From contig JAQVEY010000222.1 in NCBI GenBank assembly GCA_028697515.1, positions 1 through 5,030 on the forward strand: a stretch of DNA of 5,030 bases, written 5' to 3'. Source of the stretch: Bacteroidales bacterium (GTDB taxonomy: Bacteria; Bacteroidota; Bacteroidia; Bacteroidales; ML635J-15). This document shows positions 1 to 5,030 of the stretch, in pieces (the stretch's first letter is position 1; every line of letters starts with the position of its first letter). The notes beneath the pieces were generated by a model that had not been told where the DNA came from, made no database searches, and worked only from the letters and a program-made list of their open reading frames with translations. Made by a program: the position numbers and the translations under genes.

Positions 1-132
1 ATCGGGTTATACGTTTTATAAATTAAACCATAATTAATTAACACTAGGTTTTTGAAACTTATATCATTATATTAACTTGCAAAGAAGAATTAATTCTAAA
101 CTAATTATAAGCAAGGTAATAACTACAAGTAT

Positions 133-149
133 TGACTCCGAAGGAGTCA
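133..149. repeat. Perfect hairpin in repeat copy 1
   Basis: TGACTCC (133-139) and GGAGTCA (143-149) are perfect 7-bp inverted arms around a GAA loop. With the nearby hairpin at 186-203, which also centres on CGAAG, it makes a doublet typical of REP-like elements. No T-tract follows on the plus strand, so it is not a standard terminator. Confidence 0.85.
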
Positions 150-185
150 CACCTTTATAAAACAAACTGAAATCCATGATAAACC

Positions 186-203
186 CGACCCCGAAGGTGG
201 TCG
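186..203. repeat. Second hairpin in repeat copy 1
   Basis: CGACC (186-190) pairs with GGTCG (199-203); inside are one C/T mismatch and a further C-G pair around a GAAG loop. The core matches the first hairpin in style (CCGAAGG centre) but has different arms. It is identical in copy 2 from the G at 187 onward. Confidence 0.7.
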
Positions 204-344
204 TAAATAAAAATCGGGTTATACGTTTTATAAATTAAACCATAATTAATTAACACTAGGTTTTTGAAACTTATATCATTATATTAACTTGCAAAGAAGA
301 ATTAATTCTAAACTAATTATAAGCAAGGTAATAACTACAGGTAT

Positions 345-361
345 TGACTCCGAAGGAGTCA
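345..361. repeat. Perfect hairpin in repeat copy 2
   Basis: This is the exact counterpart of 133-149: 7-bp arms at 345-351 and 355-361 with a GAA loop, unchanged in sequence although the linker that follows has diverged. Confidence 0.85.
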
Positions 362-397
362 CACCTTTATAAAACAAAATGAAATCTTTGATAACCG

Positions 398-415
398 CGA
401 CCCCGAAGGTGGTCG
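398..415. repeat. Second hairpin in repeat copy 2
   Basis: This is the counterpart of 186-203, with CGACC (398-402) pairing with GGTCG (411-415). The C-to-G change at 397 (versus 185) would permit one extra G-T wobble pair at the base of the stem (397 with 416). Confidence 0.7.
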
Positions 416-486
416 TACTCAAACTATGGGTAAACAGCTAAACGATTTTTATCTAATTTCTTAGGAGAATTACCGAAATACTTTAA

Positions 487-1284
487 TTAGAATCTTATAT
501 TCACAACAAAGTCAATATAGTCGGGAACAAAAGTAAACTCACTTTCCAAATCTCTCACGAAGTACAAATCGGGATCGAGTAAGTCCTGTTTAAGTTTGTG
601 ATAATAAACAAGCTCTGGAGCATACTGAACAGAAATAACACAATTAGGTGAGATATTTATATCAACACCAATAGTAAAATCCACACCAGCTTTAAGAAAT
701 CTAGTCTTTCTATAACCTACTGTTTCTGCATTAGCAGGATATGTCAGATTAACGTACTGTATTGGATATCCTGTAAATTCGCGTTTATAATGATAATAAT
801 ATTCACCTGTATAGTGATAACCGCCAATTAATCCACCGCCAACATAAAACCGAAAATTACGATTAGGGAAAGCTGCTTCTAGTCCGAGTCTTGCATCGTA
901 TGAGTAAATATCATAATAAAACTTTCTAAAAACCATAGAATCAGCAATTACCGTTTCACCATCAATATCAATAGTATCAGTTGTTATCCTCATGATATCC
1001 ACATTATCATTGTTTCTATAGAAACTGATATAATTTAAGCTCGTTCTCAAATTTGTATGGTCAAAATAGTGTTTATACTGTACAAATATTTTGGTATTGG
1101 GTAACCTTCCACCACCTAAAATTCCAAAAGCAGGATAAACATTCAATCCAATAAGATTTTTATTCAAAGTATCAACATAAGTTGAATCATTATCAAAAAC
1201 AACAGATTCTGTTTCATTTTGTGCCTGAATAGCAGTCATACTAATCAGAAATAAAAATATTGCAAATATCTTTTTCATACTCAT
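487..1284 (-). CDS. Putative outer-membrane beta-barrel protein with signal peptide
   Basis: This 265-residue protein of unknown specific function is probably exported to the outer membrane. Residues 3-21 form a signal peptide (two Lys, a hydrophobic core of Phe, Leu and Ile, then TAIQA|Q, cleavage likely after Ala21). The mature part has alternating polar and aromatic stretches, Gly-rich turns (about residues 53-60 and 147-155), many Tyr, and a terminal Phe (VNIRF), the usual end of outer-membrane barrels. These traits suggest a small barrel of the OmpW/OmpA-like porin-fold type, but I recognise no family motif. The start is uncertain: ATG at 1284 or ATG at 1278 (MKKIFAIF). The second gives a more conventional signal peptide and a longer leader. 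It is transcribed divergently from nupG. The repeat array begins 69 bp past its stop, with no convincing terminator between. Confidence 0.85.
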   Translation of the reverse strand: MSMKKIFAIFLFLISMTAIQAQNETESVVFDNDSTYVDTLNKNLIGLNVYPAFGILGGGRLPNTKIFVQYKHYFDHTNLRTSLNYISFYRNNDNVDIMRITTDTIDIDGETVIADSMVFRKFYYDIYSYDARLGLEAAFPNRNFRFYVGGGLIGGYHYTGEYYYHYKREFTGYPIQYVNLTYPANAETVGYRKTRFLKAGVDFTIGVDINISPNCVISVQYAPELVYYHKLKQDLLDPDLYFVRDLESEFTFVPDYIDFVVNIRF

Positions 1285-1296
1285 TTTATTTTAATA

Positions 1297-1304
1297 CAAA
1301 GTTA
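1297..1304 (-). promoter_or_regulatory. Bacteroidota -7 box for the barrel-protein gene
   Basis: The minus strand reads TAACTTTG here, a full match to the Bacteroidota -7 consensus TAnnTTTG. Only 12 bases separate it from the ATG at 1284, so transcription would begin roughly 6-9 bases before that codon. I see no clear TTTG -33 element at the expected distance, so the site is plausible rather than proven. Confidence 0.55.
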
Positions 1305-1396
1305 ACTAAATTTATAACGAATAAAATACTGAATAGTTGTTTTTACAATTTAATTCAAAATTTATCTTGCTAAAGAAATTAAACTAAATAAAATAC

Positions 1397-1404
1397 TATT
1401 TTTG
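1397..1404 (+). promoter_or_regulatory. nupG: Bacteroidota -7 box for nupG
   Basis: TATTTTTG fits TAnnTTTG and lies 31 bases before the nupG ATG, giving an expected leader of about 25 bases. The nearest TTG upstream (1367-1369) is about 27 bases away, too far for a standard -33 element. The leader contains no Shine-Dalgarno sequence, only an A/T-rich stretch, which is normal in this phylum. Confidence 0.5.
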
Positions 1405-1435
1405 ACACAAAATATATAACAAAATTTAATTTATC

Positions 1436-2692
1436 ATGAACGTAAAGTTAAGATTGATTTTAATGAATTTTCTCCAGTTTTATATCTGGGGATCATGGTT
1501 GATTACACTTGCTAATTATTGGTTTGGCACAAAAGGATGGGATAGCTCTGAATTTGGAGCAGTGTTTCTTACCTTAGGAATAGCGTCTATCTTTATGCCT
1601 ACACTTACCGGTATTATTGCCGACAAATGGCTGAATGCAGAAAAATTATACGCAATTTTACATATTCTTGGAGGTATAACAGTATTTTGTTTTCCATTAA
1701 TACAAACTCCGGGAGGTTTCTTCTGGATAATGTTACTTGCGATGACATTTTATATGCCTACCATTGCTTTGACAAATACCGTTGGATATAATGCACTAAA
1801 GCAAAAAGGATATGATGTAATAAAAGACTTTCCTCCTATCAGAGTTTGGGGAACAATAGGTTTTATTGCAGCGATGTGGGTTACGAACTTAACAGGAAAT
1901 AAAGCTTCTGAAAATCAGTTCTACTTTTCAGCCATTGCATCCATTATTTTAGGGATTTATTCTTTTACATTACCAAAATGTCCACCTCAGAACAAATCAG
2001 CAAAAGGAGCTTCATTTGCAAAGATGTTAGGCCTCGATGCATTTAAGCTGTTGGCAAATTACAAAATGGCTTTATTTTTTATATTTTCTATGTTACTTGG
2101 AGCATCTTTGCAGTTAACAAATATGTATGGTGATGTTTTTCTAGACGAGTTTAAACTTATCCCACAATACGCAGACTCATTTGTAGTTAAATATTCTACA
2201 ATCATTATGTCAATATCGCAAATATCAGAAACGCTGTTCATACTAACCATTCCTTTCTTTTTAAAACGATTTGGTATCAAAAAAGTAATGTTACTAAGTA
2301 TGTTTGCCTGGGTACTAAGATTTGCACTATTTGGTTTTGGCAATCCAGAAGGCGGACTTTGGATGATTATTCTTTCGATGATTGTTTACGGAATGGCTTT
2401 CGACTTTTTCAATATTTCGGGTGCTTTGTTCGTGGAAACACAATGTGATTCCTCATTACGTGCTAGCGGACAAGGGTTATTTATGATGATGACTAACGGA
2501 CTTGGAACAATTATCGGTGCTTATGGTAGCGGTCTTATTATTGAAAAGTTTTTTATCTTAGAAAACGGTAATAGAGACTGGCCAAATATATGGATTGCTT
2601 TTGCTTCCTATGCATTGATTGTTGCAGTTCTATTTGCAATACTGTTTAAACACAAACACGAACCTGAGAAAATAGTGAATATACAGCATTAG
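1436..2692 (+). CDS. nupG: Nucleoside:H+ symporter (NupG family, MFS)
   Basis: This inner-membrane major facilitator protein imports nucleosides together with protons. At 418 residues it matches the length of E. coli NupG as I recall it, and it aligns nearly without gaps from the N-terminal region (FLQF.IWGSWL, residues 12-22) to the C-terminal tail. Diagnostic blocks are GIADKWL-like IIADKWL (60-66), DFPPIR.WGTIGFI (131-144), FFIFSMLLGA (214-223), IIMSISQISETLFILT (256-271) and LSMIVYG.AFDFFNISG (313-329). Residues reported for nucleoside binding in E. coli NupG are all present: Arg136, Thr140, Phe143, Gln226, Asn229, Gln262, Glu265, Tyr318, Phe322 and Asp323 (four shifted by one). Twelve membrane segments are expected. 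It has its own promoter and a strong terminator, so it is likely monocistronic. Which nucleosides it carries cannot be read from the sequence. It appears intact. Confidence 0.96.
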   Translation: MNVKLRLILMNFLQFYIWGSWLITLANYWFGTKGWDSSEFGAVFLTLGIASIFMPTLTGIIADKWLNAEKLYAILHILGGITVFCFPLIQTPGGFFWIMLLAMTFYMPTIALTNTVGYNALKQKGYDVIKDFPPIRVWGTIGFIAAMWVTNLTGNKASENQFYFSAIASIILGIYSFTLPKCPPQNKSAKGASFAKMLGLDAFKLLANYKMALFFIFSMLLGASLQLTNMYGDVFLDEFKLIPQYADSFVVKYSTIIMSISQISETLFILTIPFFLKRFGIKKVMLLSMFAWVLRFALFGFGNPEGGLWMIILSMIVYGMAFDFFNISGALFVETQCDSSLRASGQGLFMMMTNGLGTIIGAYGSGLIIEKFFILENGNRDWPNIWIAFASYALIVAVLFAILFKHKHEPEKIVNIQH

Positions 2693-2723
2693 TGGATTCT
2701 AGAAATTATATCATAATGTAAAT

Positions 2724-2755
2724 AAAAAAAGCAGAAAATAGATTCTGCTTTTTTT
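2724..2755. terminator. nupG: Strong bidirectional intrinsic terminator between convergent genes
   Basis: Arms 2724-2736 (seven A, then GCAGAA) and 2743-2755 (TTCTGC, then seven T) are perfect 13-bp inverted repeats around a 6-base loop. The A-tract on one side and T-tract on the other make it a rho-independent terminator in both directions. It lies 32 bp after the nupG stop and 45 bp past the stop of the convergent small gene at 2800-2919, so it probably serves both. Confidence 0.92.
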
Positions 2756-2770
2756 ATAATATTATTACAA

Positions 2771-2788
2771 AGGGAACTTTTATTCCCT
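2771..2788 (-). terminator. Short hairpin just past the small membrane-peptide gene
   Basis: AGGGAA (2771-2776) and TTCCCT (2783-2788) are perfect 6-bp arms with a 6-base loop. On the minus strand the hairpin starts 12 bases after the stop of the 39-residue gene and is followed by only three T before a G. It could be a weak first terminator or an RNA 3'-end stabiliser ahead of the stronger one at 2724-2755. Confidence 0.4.
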
Positions 2789-2799
2789 AAAAACTAACA

Positions 2800-2919
2800 C
2801 TATTCTTTATCCTTATCAGCTTCATCAGATTTCTTTCGTCCACCTTTTGCCAATAAGATAACTGGAATTGCTATTATAAGTATTAAAACAATCCCCATAA
2901 TTAGACTGGTCTTATCCAT
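2800..2919 (-). CDS. 39-residue single-pass membrane peptide of unknown function
   Basis: The reading frame runs from ATG (2919) to TAG (2800). The product has three clear zones: a short polar N-terminus (MDKTS), one hydrophobic helix at about residues 6-24 made almost only of Ile, Leu, Val, Ala, Gly and Met with one Pro, and a charged tail that begins KGGRKK and ends in alternating Asp/Glu and Lys. By the positive-inside rule the C-terminus should face the cytoplasm. This ordered design is unlikely in random AT-rich DNA, and the gene is followed by two hairpins suited to ending its transcript. I recognise no family. It lacks the Cys-rich tail of FeoB-associated peptides. It could be a subunit-like or regulatory small membrane protein. 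No clear -7 box was found upstream. Confidence 0.75.
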   Translation of the reverse strand: MDKTSLIMGIVLILIIAIPVILLAKGGRKKSDEADKDKE

Positions 2920-2965
2920 AAATTACATTTTTGATTATTTATAAAATTTTAAAGGCTTTAGCCAT

Positions 2966-2984
2966 ATTTCGCTCTGAGCGAAAT
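2966..2984. repeat. Perfect 19-bp palindrome after the 129-residue gene
   Basis: ATTTCGCTC (2966-2974) and GAGCGAAAT (2976-2984) are perfect 9-bp inverted arms around a single central T. It begins 5 bases after the stop codon at 2990 on the minus strand. As RNA it would form a 7- or 8-bp stem with a small loop, without a T-tract next to it. It may be a transcript 3'-end structure, a protein-binding site or a REP-like palindrome. Its arms do not match the hairpins of the 205-bp repeat. Confidence 0.7.
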
Positions 2985-2989
2985 CAAAC

Positions 2990-3379
2990 TCAGAAGAAAA
3001 AATGGAATGGATAAATTTTCTCAAAATCTTTGAAGATTGTAATATGATTTAGTTTATTGAGATAAGAAGAAAATGAATAATAAGGAATATTCGAAACTCT
3101 AGTTATAACATTTTTGATCCATTCTGTTTTTATTAATAACTTAAGGTCATATTTTACATTCTTATATAAGTATCGACATGCTAGCTTTGATTCGTATAAA
3201 TTGAATTCTTTGATTGCATACTCTTCAAAATATGTTTTATTAAGTTCTTCAACTGAAATATTATACCAATCTACAGAACTGTACCTATATATGTTACTGC
3301 TAACAATAACAAGACACGCAGCTAAAAATAACAATATATATTTCTTTAATCCACTCAATTTTTCCAATCGTTTAAAACA
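2990..3379 (-). CDS. Hypothetical membrane-anchored protein, 129 residues
   Basis: I recognise no family. The frame opens with ATG at 3379 directly after an in-frame TAA. A TTG at 3367 is a possible later start, but the ATG gives a better N-terminus with basic residues (MFKRLEKL, then KK at 12-13) before a hydrophobic stretch at about 14-27. This is probably an uncleaved membrane anchor. LAAC at 19-22 resembles a lipobox, but more hydrophobic residues follow Cys22, which argues against a lipoprotein. The remaining 100 residues are rich in Lys, Asn, Ile, Tyr and Phe, probably extracytoplasmic, and the end is unusually aromatic (YPFHFFF). The gene starts 25 bp past the lipoprotein gene's stop on the same strand, so they may share a transcript. 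The AT-rich composition also leaves open that it is decayed or spurious. Confidence 0.55.
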   Translation of the reverse strand, partial: CFKRLEKLSGLKKYILLFLAACLVIVSSNIYRYSSVDWYNISVEELNKTYFEEYAIKEFNLYESKLACRYLYKNVKYDLKLLIKTEWIKNVITRVSNIPYYSFSSYLNKLNHITIFKDFEKIYPFHFFF

Positions 3380-3404
3380 TTAAGTTGTAATAAATCTTCT
3401 TGAC

Positions 3405-4667
3405 CTATGGATGCCAACCATTACTGATTGAATTACCGAAAATATCAATATATGTACAACCTATTGAAGTAATCTCAGAATAATTGACCGGGTCTTCAAG
3501 TTTTACATCATAATAATCATAACCATAATCAATTGAGGAATACAGTGAAGTTACTATTTGCTCCAGAAAATTGCCATTTTCGCCACATATATTTATATCA
3601 ATCCCACTTGCAAGAATATTTCTTGGCTCAACTGGTGTTCCATCTTTAAACTGATATGAAAACAAAATGTTTGTAACCTGATTCTGGCTGTTTGTAAGCA
3701 AAGTTACCACGGGTATAACCCGATACTGATCTGAACTTACAAAAGAACAATGAAATAGAAACTCTTTATTATCAATATGCAAAGTATAAGTCCCAGTAGG
3801 AAAAGAGTCTATTCCTAGAGAATGAGAATTAAACCAAACTTTGAAATAAGAATTATTTGAATATCCCTCACCATCTAAATTCAAATTAATTGCTGAATTC
3901 TCTTCCGGTCCTGTAAGCCATGAATTCGTTGGTAAACTATTATCAGAAGACGAAATCCATTCAATAGGTCCTTCAATAAAAATTGAATATCCAAACTCCG
4001 ATGAATCTTGTTCTTCGATTATGGGCTGTTGAGTATCGCTCAATCCCCATCTCCCTCCAGAACAACTTGTGCCAAATGTAATATCTATTCTTCCATGTTG
4101 CAAAATATCGAGTTCACCGTCATTACTCATATCAACATTTCTAGACAAAGCTTCGTAATAGGAACCCAACTGTTGCATATATTCAATTTCTTCATTAGTC
4201 AAAACAATCTGGTTTTGAATAGGATTGTTCGATGGTATTACTTTATAACCATCAAGTATAAGCTCGTCAAGATTAATATCTGACAAGTCTCCACTATTTG
4301 AAACAAGTGGCAAGAAATTTAGATCTCCAGAAAATAAATTACCGATAAATTTATTGTCATCTGTTAAAAAAGCTAAAGCAGTTGCGGTGCCTAATGGGGC
4401 ATTACCCGAAAAACTACCGTCACTTTTAATATTTACTAAATCGTAATCCCTACCAAAAAATATCAAAACTTTAGTAGCTTCATCCAAAGTATACGGATTG
4501 TCTGTTGATCGTGTAGCAAGACTTCCTCCATTTTTCGAATTATTGATTTTTCCTTTAATTTTTACTTTTTTAATAAAAAACGGTTTATCATCGTTGCAAG
4601 AAGTAAAAACAATTGTCATGATAATGACTGTTGTAAAGCAAATAAAAATCCAAAAGCATTTTTTCAT
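3405..4667 (-). CDS. Putative surface lipoprotein with a calcium-loop-like motif
   Basis: This is a 420-residue exported lipoprotein of unknown function. Residues 1-23 form a type II signal peptide (MKKCFWIFICF, hydrophobic core, then FTSC) with Cys24 as the lipidated residue. The next residues, NDDKP, are acidic in the manner of Bacteroidota surface-export signals, so it is probably on the outer face of the outer membrane. Residues 33-100 look like a beta-rich domain, with KIKGKI and later DGSFSGNAPLGTATALAFLTDD. D179-M-S-N-D-G-E-L-D187 fits the DxSxDGxxD calcium-loop pattern seen in EF-hand and dockerin-like sites. Only one such loop is visible, so it is not a dockerin. The rest is Ser/Asn/Gly-rich and beta-strand-like, with four Cys (202, 307, 361, 404). 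No catalytic motif is evident. It starts at ATG 4667 with no Shine-Dalgarno sequence and is followed closely by the 129-residue gene. Confidence 0.9.
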   Translation of the reverse strand: MKKCFWIFICFTTVIIMTIVFTSCNDDKPFFIKKVKIKGKINNSKNGGSLATRSTDNPYTLDEATKVLIFFGRDYDLVNIKSDGSFSGNAPLGTATALAFLTDDNKFIGNLFSGDLNFLPLVSNSGDLSDINLDELILDGYKVIPSNNPIQNQIVLTNEEIEYMQQLGSYYEALSRNVDMSNDGELDILQHGRIDITFGTSCSGGRWGLSDTQQPIIEEQDSSEFGYSIFIEGPIEWISSSDNSLPTNSWLTGPEENSAINLNLDGEGYSNNSYFKVWFNSHSLGIDSFPTGTYTLHIDNKEFLFHCSFVSSDQYRVIPVVTLLTNSQNQVTNILFSYQFKDGTPVEPRNILASGIDINICGENGNFLEQIVTSLYSSIDYGYDYYDVKLEDPVNYSEITSIGCTYIDIFGNSISNGWHP

Positions 4668-4812
4668 TACTGAAGAATATTAAAATTACACAACATTTTT
4701 TTTGATTAATTATACTGTAGTTCTGTTTATTATATAACATTTTATTTATGTAAAAGTAATACTATTATTGATATTCGATATAGTGGGATATAGATTTTTT
4801 TTACATTTCTAC
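4668..4812. other. Intergenic gap between the transposase end and the lipoprotein gene
   Basis: These 145 very AT-rich bases must contain the lipoprotein promoter, unless transcription comes from the transposase side. I find no TAnnTTTG box on the minus strand. A 7-base direct repeat GATATAG occurs at 4777-4783 and 4787-4793, followed by eight T (4795-4802). The insertion sequence end should lie here, but its terminal repeat cannot be set without the other end. Confidence 0.5.
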
Positions 4813-5030
4813 TTAGTCAATCCTTAATAACCCCAAACTATGGAAATATTTTTTATTTGTAGAAAATATTTGAATATAAAAACGAAGCCAAAGAATTTCT
4901 TCTTTGATTTTTCTCAATAATCCCCCAAAATTAAATCCTGCAGCAGCTAAATTTGCATTAATTTCGTTACCAATAATGCCTTTCAGATAGTTTATTTCCA
5001 TTCTGCAATCTTTTTTTAAATGTCCTATTA
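4813..5030 (-). CDS. C-terminal part of an IS5/IS1182-like transposase, cut by the window edge
   Basis: The frame stays open from the window edge to TAA at 4813, so the coding region continues past 5030; the ATG at 4999-5001 is internal, not the start. The visible 71 codons begin IGHLKKDCRMEINYLKG and continue IGNEINANLAAAGFNF, then LLRKIKEEILWL. This matches the conserved end of DDE transposases of the IS5/IS1182 type, where IEPVIGHLK carries the catalytic Glu and is followed by R.NYLKG..GD.IN..LAAAG.N. The catalytic Glu lies just outside the window. Differences from that pattern (MEINYLKG for M.RNYLKG, GNEIN for GD.IN) are from memory and may mean divergence or decay. The protein would catalyse cut-and-paste movement of its element if the rest is intact. 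Confidence 0.82.
   Translation of the reverse strand, partial: IGHLKKDCRMEINYLKGIIGNEINANLAAAGFNFGGLLRKIKEEILWLRFYIQIFSTNKKYFHSLGLLRID
4813..5030 (-). mobile_element. Right part of an insertion sequence (IS5/IS1182-like), boundary not defined
   Basis: The element is inferred from the transposase C-terminus. Its downstream end should lie within about 100 bases left of 4813, upstream of the lipoprotein gene. Neither the terminal inverted repeat nor the target duplication can be identified, because the other end is outside the window. Confidence 0.6.

Larger units (their letters stand above)
1..417. repeat. Two tandem copies of a 205-bp intergenic repeat (period 212 bp)
   Basis: Bases 1-205 recur at 213-417 with six substitutions by my alignment (128/340, 167/379, 175/387, 176/388, 183/395, 185/397) and no gaps, about 97% identity. 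A 7-bp spacer (206-212) lies between them. The first 127 bases are identical. Five of the six changes fall in the 19-bp linker between the two hairpins of each unit, and both hairpins are unchanged. No start-to-stop reading frame of useful length is present, so I read the unit as non-coding. Its palindromes and tandem layout resemble a REP/BIME-type intergenic repeat, but this is inference: no RAYT-type transposase is in the window. The array may continue to the left, because base 1 is already the first base of a unit. Confidence 0.95.

Noticed and set aside
126..160. Short coding end reading SIDSEGVTPL in the repeat
   Set aside because: A stop follows at once and no start or longer frame lies upstream; the apparent peptide is a by-product of the palindrome.
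1..417. CRISPR array or tandem RNA genes such as tRNA in the repeats
   Set aside because: Units are about 205 bp with a 7-bp spacer, unlike CRISPR repeats and spacers, and no cloverleaf or rRNA-like sequence is visible.
450..475. Hairpin TTCT/AGAA around 458-469 as terminator of the barrel-protein gene
   Set aside because: The stem is only 4 bp, there is no T-tract on the minus strand, and such pairings are expected by chance in this composition.
2059..2343. Minus-strand reading frame of 94 codons inside nupG
   Set aside because: It lies entirely within the strongly supported nupG gene on the opposite strand, and its product shows no recognisable features.
2954..2963. GGCT/AGCC mini-hairpin near the 19-bp palindrome
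   Set aside because: A 4-bp stem with a 2-base loop cannot form well; it is too weak to call.
3114..3383. Plus-strand frame of 89 codons opposite the 129-residue gene
   Set aside because: The minus-strand frame is longer, has a sensible membrane anchor and continues a minus-strand gene run. The plus product lacks an ordered design.
4008..4283. Plus-strand frame of 91 codons opposite the lipoprotein gene
   Set aside because: It is contained in a convincing exported lipoprotein gene on the other strand.
4498..4683. Plus-strand frame of 61 codons opposite the lipoprotein N-terminus
   Set aside because: It overlaps the signal peptide region of the lipoprotein gene, and its hydrophobicity mirrors the opposite strand.
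4777..4793. GATATAG direct repeat as a target-site duplication
   Set aside because: The two copies are 3 bases apart rather than flanking an element, so they are not a duplication produced by insertion.

Overview
The window looks like chromosomal DNA of a member of the Bacteroidota. The base composition is strongly AT-rich, starts lack Shine-Dalgarno sequences, and TAnnTTTG-type -7 boxes precede two genes. The proteins fit as well: a signal peptide ending in a typical AIQA|Q site with a C-terminal Phe on a putative barrel protein, and a lipoprotein whose cysteine is followed by acidic residues. I cannot name a genus.

Layout. Bases 1-417 are non-coding and hold two tandem copies of a 205-bp unit (212-bp period). 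Each copy carries two short GAAG-centred hairpins and internal dyads. A minus-strand gene (487-1284) encodes a putative outer-membrane beta-barrel protein. It is divergent, across about 150 bp, from a plus-strand nucleoside:H+ symporter gene, nupG (1436-2692), the only gene with a firm biochemical function here. A strong bidirectional terminator (2724-2755) separates nupG from convergent minus-strand genes: a 39-residue single-pass membrane peptide (2800-2919), a 129-residue membrane-anchored protein of unknown function (2990-3379), and a 420-residue putative surface lipoprotein with a calcium-loop-like motif (3405-4667). At the right edge (4813-5030) is the C-terminal end of an IS5/IS1182-like DDE transposase that continues beyond the window.

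How the genes relate. The lipoprotein and the 129-residue protein are 25 bp apart on the same strand and may be co-transcribed. The barrel protein and NupG would sit in the outer and inner membrane respectively, but being divergent neighbours does not show that they work together. No nucleoside-salvage enzyme is present. The best candidates for something undescribed are the structured tandem repeat unit and the small membrane peptide. I see no defence system, CRISPR array, tRNA or rRNA.
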